Source of the DNA: Lachnospiraceae bacterium
GTDB lineage: Bacteria > Bacillota > Clostridia > Lachnospirales > Lachnospiraceae
Length of the DNA: 64,000 nucleotides
Direction of reading: 5' to 3'
NCBI GenBank assembly: GCA_017623295.1
Contig: JAGAPK010000070.1
Coordinates: forward strand, 1-64,000
Part shown: positions 8,467 through 17,354 of the stretch, one piece after another
How positions within the stretch are numbered: the stretch's first letter is position 1
How the letters are laid out: the number at the start of each line of letters is the position of its first letter
Program-made: the position numbers and the translations under genes
Notes under the pieces: generated by a model
The model's input: the letters and a program-made list of their open reading frames with translations, nothing else
The model's database searches: none
What the model was told of the DNA's origin: nothing

Positions 8467-9069
8467 GGTAAGTGTATTGAAGACAATAACGGCTTCTCTG
8501 GTTTCATAAGGCCCCATTTCGTAATAGCCTTTGGTGAGGCGGTTTAATTTTTCCATAGAAATGAGGCGGTTAGCACGTTTTGGCTGATCCGTTATAAAGG
8601 AAATACCGGGTTCGAAATATTCCTTGTCCAGATTTGGGTCGTCTGTTTCTTCATAATAAGGATCAAATATATAAACATTGTCGCCTTCTATACCGGTCAG
8701 GAGTACATAGTGTGCGACATCCAGGAACAGATGCAGTACCACAGCACCGCCCTGATTCAGTGCATTATAGATACGGCTGCCTTTTTCGATGGTAACGTCT
8801 TTGCCGGACAGAAACTCACAGGAAATCGGGAAGTTTTTGATTTCGCCGAAATGGTTGAGCCAGTTGGCAAGGAATAACATGGCAGTTTTGGAAGTACCAT
8901 GTTTACAAGGTTCTCCTTTTTCGTTATAAGAATCCAGACAATAGAGCATAATACATTTAACAATATCTGGATAAATATCTTCTCTTTCAAAGAGATAGCG
9001 AAGTGCATTGGTAAAAGTAACCGGTCCACAATCATATTCACTGGATTGATAGTTAAGTAAATTTTTCAT
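8452..9069 (-). CDS. C39-like papain-fold cysteine peptidase family protein
   Basis: 205 aa. SSEYDCGPVTFTNALRYL near the N-terminus fits the catalytic cysteine region of C39-type peptidases. AHYVLLTGIEGDNVYIFDP fits the His and Asp region. No transporter domain is attached and no signal peptide is seen, so it is a stand-alone cytoplasmic domain; substrate unknown. The start at 9069 is preferred over the ATG at 9105: a TTGCAA-17-TACAAT promoter places transcription start near 9101, inside that upstream ATG, and AAAGGA lies eight bases before 9069. It converges on spoVT. Confidence 0.72.
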   Translation of the reverse strand: MKNLLNYQSSEYDCGPVTFTNALRYLFEREDIYPDIVKCIMLYCLDSYNEKGEPCKHGTSKTAMLFLANWLNHFGEIKNFPISCEFLSGKDVTIEKGSRIYNALNQGGAVVLHLFLDVAHYVLLTGIEGDNVYIFDPYYEETDDPNLDKEYFEPGISFITDQPKRANRLISMEKLNRLTKGYYEMGPYETREAVIVFNTLTKKGE

Positions 9070-9107
9070 AATGATATCCTTTGTAACATTTTTTGCATAT
9101 GCCATTT

Positions 9108-9136
9108 ATTGTAAAGTGAATATAATAACATTGCAA
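9108..9136 (-). promoter_or_regulatory. Promoter of the C39-like gene
   Basis: On the minus strand TTGCAA (9131-9136), a 17-nt spacer and TACAAT (9108-9113). The predicted start near 9101 decides the gene's start codon in favour of 9069. Confidence 0.6.
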
Positions 9137-9187
9137 TATTTTTTCACAAGAATTTTCGAAAATATTGGAGAATAAGTGAAAAATATA

Positions 9188-9216
9188 TTGACAATGGAAG
9201 TATATGGAAATATAAT
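9188..9216 (+). promoter_or_regulatory. Strong sigma-A promoter of the peptide-transport operon
   Basis: Perfect TTGACA (9188-9193), 17-nt spacer, perfect TATAAT (9211-9216). The leader then carries a small TTCCTA/TAGGAA hairpin before the AGAGGAGG ribosome site. Confidence 0.85.
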
Positions 9217-9266
9217 TTTTACACCGTTCCTAGCTAAATAGTAGGAAATGAGAGGAGGAAAAAAGA

Positions 9267-10928
9267 ATGAAAAAATTTATCAGCAAAGCAATTAGTCTGG
9301 CACTTGCATCAGCCATGATGTTTTCTTTGACTGGTTGTGGTTCTTCTACTGAGCAGGGAAATGTTCAGACAGAAGAAGGTAGTTCAGAGGGAAGCACTAC
9401 ACAGGCAGCTTCTGGTGAGAAAATTGTAAACATTGGTATTACAGATGCACTTGGTGGTGTAAATCCATTGATGATGGATCAGACAAATATCAATAAATAC
9501 GCAGCAGGACTTCAGTTCCTGCCACTTATGGAACTGGATAAAGATTTAAATTTCCAGCCTATGTTAGCAGATTCCGTTACAACAGAGGATAATATTAACT
9601 TTGTTGTTCATCTGGATGAAAATGCAACATGGTCTGATGGTACTCCGGTTACCGCACAGGACGTTGAATTTACATTCCTTCGTCTGGCAAGCCCGGTTAT
9701 CGCAAATTCAACTATGATGCTGTATCGTTTTGAGGGCGTTGGTGACGCTGATTATCCTTTTGTAGAAGAAGGAGCAACCAGTGTAGAAGGTGTAACAGTC
9801 ATCGATGATAAAACAGTTCAGTTTACAACCAAAGAGCCGATTGCACTTACAACCTTCCAGAGCACATACGCATGCTATATTCTGACATTGCCAAAACACG
9901 TTCTGGAGCAGTACAGTGATGAAGAACTTATGACACTCGACTGGTTTAATCATCCGGATGTAGTTAGTGGACCTTATATGTTACAGGAATATGATGCAAA
10001 CCATTATATTTCTTACGCAGCAAATGAGAACTACTGGAAGGGTGCGCCGAAGATTGATAAATTAAATATCAAAATTGTAGATTCCAGTCAGGTATATGCC
10101 GGATTACAGTCCGGAGAAATTGATGTTACACTTCCTTCCATGACAGCAATTCCGCAGGAAGATTATGAAAATATTGAAGCATTGGAAAACATTGATGTTG
10201 TTTACGGTGCTCCTGTTACAAACCAGTCTGTTTTTATTCAGACTGCAAACGTGACAGATGCAAGAGTACGTCAGGCACTTTTATATGCCATCGACAGAAA
10301 TCAGATTCTGGAACAGTTGATGAAAGGTCACGGTGAAGTAGTAGACGGATTCCTTTCTTCCGCAGGACCGTTCTATGATGAAAGCATTACAGCAACACCA
10401 TATGACCCGGAAAAAGCAAAAGAACTGCTTGCAGAGGCAGGCTGGGATGGTTCCCAGACACTTCGCTTCTATGTAAACTCCGGTGATGGTACTTTTGTTA
10501 AAGCAGCACAGGTTATGGTTGCACAGTGGGCAGCAGTTGGTATCAATGTAGAAGTACAGACGGTTGACCTTGCAGCACTTATGACTTTGGCAGGAACAAC
10601 CGATTATGATATGTTTGCTGTTCAGTACACCTATGTACCATTAGACCCATATCCGGATATGGGATGGTTACTCGGCGGTGAAGGAAGCTGGACAGGATAC
10701 AGCAATGATGAAGTAAATGAAGCATTGGCAGCAACCCAGACATCCGGCAGTGTAGAAGAAAGCAAAGGCTATTACGCTGTTGTAGATAAAAAAATGCAGG
10801 AAGATGTTCCAATGTTTTCTGCTTATATCATCAGCGCACAGGGTGCAGTAAACAAACGTCTTACAGGAGTGAATGTAGATGTTTATGGATTCTTCAATAA
10901 TATCCATGAATGGGATATTGCGCAGTAG
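9267..10928 (+). CDS. Peptide ABC transporter substrate-binding lipoprotein (SBP family 5)
   Basis: 553 aa. The lipoprotein signal ends at SLTGC, so the mature protein is tethered outside the membrane after a Ser/Thr/Glu-rich linker. Family-5 features are WSDGTPVTAQDVEFTF, PYMLQEYDANHYISYAANENYWKG and RQALLYAIDR, as in OppA/DppA. It captures oligo- or dipeptides for the importer encoded next. AGGAGG precedes the ATG and a consensus promoter lies upstream. A hairpin before the ATPase genes may keep this message more abundant than the rest of the operon. The exact peptide range cannot be read from sequence. Confidence 0.92.
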   Translation: MKKFISKAISLALASAMMFSLTGCGSSTEQGNVQTEEGSSEGSTTQAASGEKIVNIGITDALGGVNPLMMDQTNINKYAAGLQFLPLMELDKDLNFQPMLADSVTTEDNINFVVHLDENATWSDGTPVTAQDVEFTFLRLASPVIANSTMMLYRFEGVGDADYPFVEEGATSVEGVTVIDDKTVQFTTKEPIALTTFQSTYACYILTLPKHVLEQYSDEELMTLDWFNHPDVVSGPYMLQEYDANHYISYAANENYWKGAPKIDKLNIKIVDSSQVYAGLQSGEIDVTLPSMTAIPQEDYENIEALENIDVVYGAPVTNQSVFIQTANVTDARVRQALLYAIDRNQILEQLMKGHGEVVDGFLSSAGPFYDESITATPYDPEKAKELLAEAGWDGSQTLRFYVNSGDGTFVKAAQVMVAQWAAVGINVEVQTVDLAALMTLAGTTDYDMFAVQYTYVPLDPYPDMGWLLGGEGSWTGYSNDEVNEALAATQTSGSVEESKGYYAVVDKKMQEDVPMFSAYIISAQGAVNKRLTGVNVDVYGFFNNIHEWDIAQ

Positions 10929-10959
10929 AAGAATGATGTGATAATATAAATGCTAAGTG

Positions 10960-10996
10960 AAATACCACAGATGGTATCAAACCGTCTGTGGTATTT
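10960..10996 (+). other. Intra-operon hairpin after the binding-protein gene
   Basis: A 15-bp stem (10960-10974 with 10982-10996, one G-U pair) lies between the binding-protein gene and the first ATPase gene. Without a T-run it is more likely a 3'-end stabiliser or partial attenuator than a full terminator. Confidence 0.6.
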
Positions 10997-11027
10997 GTGT
11001 AGATAATACAAAAAGCGGGGAAAAATT

Positions 11028-12005
11028 ATGTCGCATTTGTTAGAAGTAAAAGGACTGACGACAGCATTCAAGGGTGATTACGGAATGACGGTCAGCGTGG
11101 ATCATATTGATTTTCATGTAGATAAAGGTGAAGCAGTCTGTATCGTAGGAGAATCCGGCTGCGGCAAAAGTGTTACTTCCCTGTCCATTATGGGATTGCT
11201 TTCCAGGGGCGGTGAAGTGGTAGAAGGTGAAATTCTGTTTGATGGACAGAATCTTCTTACTATGACAGAGAAAGAACTGGATAAGGTCAGAGGCGACCAG
11301 ATGACTATGATTTTCCAGGACCCTTTAACTTCCTTAAACCCCGTTTTCACGATTGGAAGTCAGATTACAGAAAGTATCCGTACTCATATGGGATTGTCCA
11401 AAGAAGAAGCGAAGCAAAGGGCAGAAATGCTGCTTGAAAAAGTGGGAATGCCGGATGCAAAAGGCACGATGAAGAAATATCCGCACACGCTTTCCGGAGG
11501 AATGAGACAGAGAGTTATGATTGCAATGGCACTGTCCTGTAATCCGCAGCTGCTGATTGCCGATGAGCCGACAACCGCACTGGATGTAACGATTCAAGCG
11601 CAGATTATGAGTCTGTTAAAAGAATTGCAGCAGGAAAATGGAATGTCCATCATCCTGATTACACATGATATCGGTGTTGTTGCCAATATGGCAGACAGAG
11701 TGCTTGTAATGTATGCCGGACAGTTAGTAGAGGAAGCACCGGTGAAGGAACTTTTTCATCATCCGAAGCATCCTTATACACAGGCATTGTTAGACAGTGT
11801 TCCGACGATTCGTGATAGTGCAGACAGAGAATTGTTTTCGATACCGGGAATGGTACCGGAAAGTTATGATGATATACCGGGATGTCGTTTTGCTAAAAGA
11901 TGTAAATATTACAAACCGGAATGTGATAAGCCACAGGAAGATTATGAATTTGGTTCCGGGCATACAGCGAAATGTATTGTAAATAAACAGGCGCAGGAGC
12001 AATAG
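11028..12005 (+). CDS. oppD: Peptide ABC transporter ATP-binding protein, OppD/DppD type
   Basis: 325 aa. Walker A GESGCGKS, signature LSGGMRQR, Walker B LLIADEPTTALD and H-loop ITHDIG are all present. The C-terminal extension has four cysteines (GCRFAKRCKYYKPECDKPQ.. C), the usual oligopeptide-ATPase tail. It pairs with the next ATPase to power the permease dimer. Its place in the order binding protein-D-F-B-C-amidohydrolase is a typical peptide-import operon. Opp and Dpp cannot be separated by sequence alone. Confidence 0.9.
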   Translation: MSHLLEVKGLTTAFKGDYGMTVSVDHIDFHVDKGEAVCIVGESGCGKSVTSLSIMGLLSRGGEVVEGEILFDGQNLLTMTEKELDKVRGDQMTMIFQDPLTSLNPVFTIGSQITESIRTHMGLSKEEAKQRAEMLLEKVGMPDAKGTMKKYPHTLSGGMRQRVMIAMALSCNPQLLIADEPTTALDVTIQAQIMSLLKELQQENGMSIILITHDIGVVANMADRVLVMYAGQLVEEAPVKELFHHPKHPYTQALLDSVPTIRDSADRELFSIPGMVPESYDDIPGCRFAKRCKYYKPECDKPQEDYEFGSGHTAKCIVNKQAQEQ

Positions 12006-12038
12006 CCTGTTTGGAGATTAGAGAAGGTTGGTAGGAAA

Positions 12039-13028
12039 ATGAGCGATACTCCTTTGATTCAAGTAGAAAATATGAAAAAATATTATCCGATAAAGGGCGG
12101 TATTATTACCCATACAACCGGTTATGTAAAATCGGTGGATGGTGTCAGCTTTTCTATACGAAAAGGGGAAACGCTCGGTCTGGTAGGAGAATCCGGCTGT
12201 GGAAAGTCCACGATTGGCAGACAGTTAGTAGGACTGGAAAATCCCACAGAAGGAACGATTTATTATAAAGGCAGAAATTTAGCGGAGATGAAAAAAGAAG
12301 AAATGAAGCAGATTCGGACGAATTTGCAGATGGTTTTTCAGGACCCGTATTCTTCTTTGAATCCGAGAAAACATATATATGAGATTTTGGCACAGCCGAT
12401 GTTATTTCATAAAATATCTACAAAAGCAACAGTGGAAAAAGATATTGAAAAGATTCTGGATATGGTTGGCTTGCCGAAAAGTGTATTAGGACGATATCCG
12501 CATGAGTTTTCCGGCGGACAGAGACAGCGAATCGGTATTGCCAAAGCGCTTTCCTTAAATCCGGAGTTTATTGTGTGTGATGAACCGGTCAGCGCATTGG
12601 ATGTTTCTATTCAGGCACAGATTTTGAATTTGTTAAGGAGCCTGCAGAAGGAGCTGGATTTGACGCTGTTGTTCGTAGGACATGGACTTGGTGCGGTGAA
12701 TTATGTCAGTGACAGAATTGCTGTTATGTATCTTGGTAAAATTGTGGAAATCGGAGAAGCCAAAGAAATTTTTAACAATCCGATTCATCCATATACAAAA
12801 GCTCTTTTGAATGCGGTGCCGGTGCCGGACCCGGAAGAAAGAGAACTGGAGAAAAGAATTTTGCAGGGAGAAATCGGAAGCAGTACCAATCCGCCATCCG
12901 GTTGTCGTTTCCATCCGAGATGTCCTTTTGCAACAAAAGAATGTAGTGAGAAAGAACCGGAGATGTTAGAAGTGACAGGAGCAGGAAAAGAACATTTTGT
13001 AGCCTGTCCTTATAGCATGGATAAGTAG
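12039..13028 (+). CDS. oppF: Peptide ABC transporter ATP-binding protein, OppF/DppF type
   Basis: 329 aa. Walker A GESGCGKST, signature FSGGQRQRIGIAKAL, Walker B FIVCDEPVSALD, and the C-terminal cysteine cluster SGCRFHPRCPFATKEC. The H-loop region reads VGHGLGAV where most homologues have SHDL; the histidine is kept. GTAGGA precedes the ATG. It is the second subunit of the heterodimeric ATPase. Confidence 0.9.
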   Translation: MSDTPLIQVENMKKYYPIKGGIITHTTGYVKSVDGVSFSIRKGETLGLVGESGCGKSTIGRQLVGLENPTEGTIYYKGRNLAEMKKEEMKQIRTNLQMVFQDPYSSLNPRKHIYEILAQPMLFHKISTKATVEKDIEKILDMVGLPKSVLGRYPHEFSGGQRQRIGIAKALSLNPEFIVCDEPVSALDVSIQAQILNLLRSLQKELDLTLLFVGHGLGAVNYVSDRIAVMYLGKIVEIGEAKEIFNNPIHPYTKALLNAVPVPDPEERELEKRILQGEIGSSTNPPSGCRFHPRCPFATKECSEKEPEMLEVTGAGKEHFVACPYSMDK

Positions 13029-13042
13029 GAAGGTGTAGGTTC

Positions 13043-13990
13043 ATGGGAAAATATATCTTAAAAAGAATTTTGATAGCAATTCCTGTTCTGATTGGTATTA
13101 CAATTATTGACTATGCCATTATGTGTCTGGCAGGAAGCCCATTGGAAATGCTTCAGGGTCCGAGAATCTCGGAAGGAGCAATTGAGGCAAAGAAAATAGC
13201 ATTAGGACTGGATAAGCCTTTTTATGTACAGTATTTTGTCTGGCTGGGGCAGCTTCTGCATGGAAATATGGGATATTCCATTAAATCTGCGCAGTCGGTC
13301 AGTTCCATGATTGGAAGTCACTTGGGACCAACACTGTTACTGATGGGAGTTTCCATGTTAGTGAGCTTAATTATTGCAATTCCGGCGGGTATTTACAGTG
13401 CGGTACATCAGTATTCCAAAGGGGATTATGCCGTTGTTACGATGTCATTTCTTGGCAGCAGTGTTCCGGGATTTTTCCTGTCACTTCTGTTGATTTATAT
13501 TTTTACAGTGAAACTGGGACTATTGCCGTCAAGCGGTATGACAACGCTTGGAACCGAAGGTGGTTTTGTGGATGTGGCAAAACATATGGTGATGCCGGTT
13601 ATTGTTCTTGCGGCATCGATGGCAGGCAGTAATATTCGTTATATCCGAAGTGCTGTTCTTGAAATTTTGCAACAGGATTATCTACGAACTGCCAAAGCGA
13701 AAGGTATCGGCAGAGTTAAAGTGATTTATAAGCATGCCCTGCGCAATGCACTTGTGCCGATTGTTACAGTAATTGGTATGCAGATTCCGACATTGTTTGG
13801 TGGTGCCATTATTATTGAACAGGTATTTTCCTGGCCGGGACTTGGACTGATGACGATGAGTGCCATCAGTAACCGTGATTATCCGGTGATTATGGGTGTG
13901 TGTCTGCTTTCCGCAGTGGTAGTGTTAGTTGGAAATCTGGTAACTGATGTTATGTACGCATTGGTTGACCCGACAATCCAGTTACAGTAG
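13043..13990 (+). CDS. oppB: Peptide ABC transporter permease, OppB/DppB type
   Basis: 315 aa with about six membrane helices. The N-terminal pattern MGKYILKRILIAIPVLIGI is characteristic of the family. The ATPase-coupling EAA-type loop is DYLRTAKAKGIGRVKVIYKHALRNALVP. Starts 14 nt after oppF. Confidence 0.92.
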   Translation: MGKYILKRILIAIPVLIGITIIDYAIMCLAGSPLEMLQGPRISEGAIEAKKIALGLDKPFYVQYFVWLGQLLHGNMGYSIKSAQSVSSMIGSHLGPTLLLMGVSMLVSLIIAIPAGIYSAVHQYSKGDYAVVTMSFLGSSVPGFFLSLLLIYIFTVKLGLLPSSGMTTLGTEGGFVDVAKHMVMPVIVLAASMAGSNIRYIRSAVLEILQQDYLRTAKAKGIGRVKVIYKHALRNALVPIVTVIGMQIPTLFGGAIIIEQVFSWPGLGLMTMSAISNRDYPVIMGVCLLSAVVVLVGNLVTDVMYALVDPTIQLQ

Positions 13991-14043
13991 AAAAATGAGA
14001 TTTTACGCAGGCATAAAATGTGTCGGCAGAAGAGAGGCATGAA

Positions 14044-14934
14044 TTGAGAATGAAATCTCAGGAGAAGAAACAAAATACAATTACAACAGAAAGCTATTTC
14101 CAGACCGTTTTCCGTCGTTTCAGAAAACATCGGCTGGCAATGGTCAGTCTGATTATTTTGGCAATATTAGGTGTTGCAGCTATTCTGGCACCGGTGATTG
14201 CACCCTATGACCCGAATGCGATTGTAGGGCCTTTCAGTGGGGCACCATCGGCAGAATTCTGGCTGGGAACTGACCAGATAGGAAGAGATGTACTCAGTCG
14301 TTTGTTATATGCGATGAGAGTTTCTTTGTTGGTTGGTGTGATGGCAACGCTGATTTCTACGGTTATCGGTGTTATCTTCGGATTGTTTGCAGGATATTTT
14401 GGCGGCGTGATGGATATGGTTATCATGCGTTTCACGGATATGGTAATGTCTTTCCCATATATTCTGCTTGTACTGGTAGCGGCATCTATTTTTAAACCGG
14501 GTATGTGGAACATTATTCTGATACTTGGATTTGTGGATTGGCCGGGCATTGCCAGACTGGTACGCGGAAATGTTCTGTCTTTGCGGGAAACAAATTTTAT
14601 CAAAGGAAATATTGTGGCAGGTATGCCGCTTCGACATATTTTATTTTCAGAAATTCTGCCAAATACGGTTGCACCGATTTTAGTGTATGCAACCTCTGTA
14701 TTGGCTCTTTCCATGTTGGATGAGGCAGCGTTAAGCTTCTTGGGGATGGGTGTGCAGCCACCGACAGCAAGTCTTGGTAATATGCTTAACGGAGCACAGT
14801 CTCTGACAGTGTTAACGAGTCAGCCCTGGTTATGGATACCACCGGGACTTCTGATTGTTGTTCTGGTAATTGCGATTAACTTCGTAGGGGATGCACTCAG
14901 AGATGCGCTTGACCCGAACAGCGAACAGAAATAA
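14044..14934 (+). CDS. oppC: Peptide ABC transporter permease, OppC/DppC type
   Basis: About 296 aa. An N-terminal cytoplasmic stretch and first helix (FRKHRLAMVSLIILAI) are followed by the periplasmic-type segment HxGTD-like FWLGTDQIGRDVLSRLLY and a binding-protein-dependent transport domain. The start is uncertain: AGAGAGG (14031-14037) fits a TTG at 14044 (six-base gap) better than the ATG at 14050 or a GTG at 14020. The stop overlaps the ribosome site of the next gene, implying translational coupling. Confidence 0.88.
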   Translation: MRMKSQEKKQNTITTESYFQTVFRRFRKHRLAMVSLIILAILGVAAILAPVIAPYDPNAIVGPFSGAPSAEFWLGTDQIGRDVLSRLLYAMRVSLLVGVMATLISTVIGVIFGLFAGYFGGVMDMVIMRFTDMVMSFPYILLVLVAASIFKPGMWNIILILGFVDWPGIARLVRGNVLSLRETNFIKGNIVAGMPLRHILFSEILPNTVAPILVYATSVLALSMLDEAALSFLGMGVQPPTASLGNMLNGAQSLTVLTSQPWLWIPPGLLIVVLVIAINFVGDALRDALDPNSEQK

Positions 14935-14947
14935 GGAGGCGACAGCA

Positions 14948-16066
14948 GTGAATCATCTGGAAGAAAGATTGAAGGATGCGTTTTATTGGTTTCATGAAAA
15001 TCCGGAATTGTCTTATGAAGAATATAATACGACAGCAAAAATCAGAGAATTTCTGCAAAGCTATCATATTGAAATTTTGCCTTATGATTTAGAAACCGGT
15101 CTGGTTGCAATGATTCGTGGAGAACAGGATGGTCCGGTGCAGCTGTTGCGGTGCGATATTGATGCACTTCCGATTACAGAGCAGACCTCACTTACGTATC
15201 GTTCTAAAACAGAAGGGAAAATGCACGCCTGTGGACACGATATGCACATTGTAGCCGGACTTGGCTGTGCTGTACTTTTGCAGGAAAACAGAGATAAATT
15301 ACGTGGTACGGTAAAAATTATTTTTCAGCCCGCAGAGGAATCCTCACTGGGGGCTTTGAAGATACTGGAAACCGATGTGATGAAAGATGTGGAACTGGCA
15401 TGGGGATTGCATGCAGACCCGACAAATGCCGTCGGAGTGATTGGTATTCGGGAAGGGTATGTGACGGCAGCAGTAGACCGCTTTGTGATTACGGTAAAAG
15501 GAATTGGTTGTCATGGAGCACACCCGGATGACGGTATTGACCCCATTCTGGTTTCTGCGGCAATTGTGCAGGCGTTGCAGTCGATTGTGAGCCGGAATGT
15601 GAACGCGTTTCATCCTTCACTGCTCAGCGTGACAAGAATCAGTGCAGGTACGACCTGGAATGTGATTCCACCGGAAGCAGTAATGGAAGGAACTGTGCGT
15701 ACGATGGAACGGGAAGACCGCGTTTTATATGAGCGAAAAGTCAAAGAGATTGCGGAGAAGACAGCACAGGCATATGGTGCAGAGGCAGTTGTCGAATGGA
15801 TTGCCGGACCACCGGCGACATATAATGATAAAAAAATGGCAGATTTATGTGAGCAGAAAGCAAAAGAGATGGGCTTTGAAGTGGTACTGGAAGAAAGCTC
15901 AATGGGTGGAGACGATTTTTCTTTTTATGAAGAAAAAATACCAGGCTGTTATGTAAAAATCGGCACTGGTATAGGACATCCAATTCACCATCCGGCATTT
16001 GAAGTAAATCCGGAAGTTATTATGCCGGTGGTGAAGTATTTAACAGAGATTTTATTAAGTTATTAA
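14948..16066 (+). CDS. M20-family amidohydrolase / aminoacylase-like peptidase
   Basis: 372 aa from a GTG start. AAGGAGG (14933-14939) lies eight bases before GTG 14948, so an earlier in-frame ATG inside oppC is rejected. Metal-site motifs are HACGHDMHIVAG, FQPAEES, GLHADP and GIGHPIHHPAFEV; the lid-domain GCHGAHPDDGIDP and SMGGDDFSFYEEKIPGC also match the M20D amidohydrolases (hippuricase, N-acyl-amino-acid hydrolase). Cytoplasmic. As last gene of the peptide importer operon it probably processes an imported acyl- or peptidyl-amino acid. Its stop overlaps by four bases the stop of the converging acetyltransferase gene, with no terminator visible. Confidence 0.9.
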   Translation: MNHLEERLKDAFYWFHENPELSYEEYNTTAKIREFLQSYHIEILPYDLETGLVAMIRGEQDGPVQLLRCDIDALPITEQTSLTYRSKTEGKMHACGHDMHIVAGLGCAVLLQENRDKLRGTVKIIFQPAEESSLGALKILETDVMKDVELAWGLHADPTNAVGVIGIREGYVTAAVDRFVITVKGIGCHGAHPDDGIDPILVSAAIVQALQSIVSRNVNAFHPSLLSVTRISAGTTWNVIPPEAVMEGTVRTMEREDRVLYERKVKEIAEKTAQAYGAEAVVEWIAGPPATYNDKKMADLCEQKAKEMGFEVVLEESSMGGDDFSFYEEKIPGCYVKIGTGIGHPIHHPAFEVNPEVIMPVVKYLTEILLSY

Positions 16067-17313
16067 AAGTAATCTGAAAAATATGGTTTCTCAACCGGTA
16101 TCAAACGCTCTAACCATGTGAGCATATAATATTCGGTCTTTATTTTTTCATGCTCATAAAGGTAGGTTGGTCGTTTATATCCCATGAGCATTGTGGTCAA
16201 TGTGTTGATGGATAGTTCCACAACATTGATAGACTGGTTGTTTTCTACTTTTTCGCAAATGGTCTTGCCATCGTGCCAGGAAAGCATATAATCGCCTTCA
16301 TTCCAGGGAGCCAGTTCGTCGTGTACAAAAAAGTGTAGCTTCAAATCTTCCGGCTGTACCTGGAAAGGATATTCGGAAAGAAACTCTTTGACATCGATAA
16401 TACGAGCCATAATATAAGGCGAAATGGTTTCTGTAATTTCGCTGTCTTCGAATAAGTACGCCATTGGTTCACCGGAATAGTTATCACCTTGAACCTGAGT
16501 AATCATGGAAAAGTGCGCACTGATATAATTCCAGAGACCATAGTTGGCTTCGATATTCAGATATACCATTTCTTTGATGTGAAAAATTTCATTGGCAATA
16601 TAATAAACGACATAGCCAAGTGGCTTATGCTCTTTGTTGTAATAAACAGCAGCAATAATGTCTTCGTTATCCCAGCGCCAGTATTCTTCCCAGGACAGAG
16701 CATCACGAATCAGTGCACCATGTCTTTGTAAAGCAAAGTAAGAATGAACGTTGTGATAGTCCTCGGAATCCAGACTGACACGTTCTACCATACCGCTTAC
16801 CGGGCGTGGCTTTGGAAGCTGCGTATCTTTTACGGTGAATGATAATTTGTCTGAAACAATTTCCCATCCCATTTTACGATAAAAAGGAATAGAGTAAGGG
16901 TAAAGAAAGGAAATTAACATTTCTTTACTGTGAATGTAGTCTAAAGCATGCTTCATCAGAGAATGAATCAGACCTCTGCCGGTATATTCCGGGTACGTAG
17001 CAACACCGGTGATACCGCCCATATCCATAATAGCATCCTGAATATTGACTTTCATGGAATAAACGACAATCATGGAAGCCAGTTTTTCCTGATAAAACCA
17101 GCCGAGTACATAAGCCTCTTCCAGAATAGGACGTTTTGCATATTTAATTTCGTCCTGCTGCCAGCCGGTTTGAAATAAGTCGTAGGATGTGACTTGAAAA
17201 GCGTACTGCAAAAGGGCGTTGAATTGCTCCAAATCGCCTCTGTCCAGTTCACGCATTTTAAAAGGTCCGTTTATTTCGAGATAAGTATGTTCTTTCTTCT
17301 GATATTCTTCCAT
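16063..17313 (-). CDS. Eis-like GNAT acetyltransferase
   Basis: 416 aa. The N-terminal GNAT domain has the acetyl-CoA loop TGVATYPEYTGRGLIHSLM and FYRKMGWE. A second GNAT-like domain and a C-terminal sterol-carrier-like region (ending in a free carboxylate near YF) match the three-part Eis family architecture and length. Eis enzymes acetylate aminoglycosides or lysines in some bacteria; the substrate here is unknown. It starts 41 nt after pncB on the same strand and is probably co-transcribed with it. Confidence 0.85.
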   Translation of the reverse strand: MEEYQKKEHTYLEINGPFKMRELDRGDLEQFNALLQYAFQVTSYDLFQTGWQQDEIKYAKRPILEEAYVLGWFYQEKLASMIVVYSMKVNIQDAIMDMGGITGVATYPEYTGRGLIHSLMKHALDYIHSKEMLISFLYPYSIPFYRKMGWEIVSDKLSFTVKDTQLPKPRPVSGMVERVSLDSEDYHNVHSYFALQRHGALIRDALSWEEYWRWDNEDIIAAVYYNKEHKPLGYVVYYIANEIFHIKEMVYLNIEANYGLWNYISAHFSMITQVQGDNYSGEPMAYLFEDSEITETISPYIMARIIDVKEFLSEYPFQVQPEDLKLHFFVHDELAPWNEGDYMLSWHDGKTICEKVENNQSINVVELSINTLTTMLMGYKRPTYLYEHEKIKTEYYMLTWLERLIPVEKPYFSDYF

Positions 17314-17354
17314 AGGTTTTGCCTCTTATTATTTTGCTCTTATTATCTGGTTAT

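Noticed and set aside
14205-14714. 169-aa minus-strand open frame inside oppC
   Set aside because: Antisense shadow of conserved permease helices.
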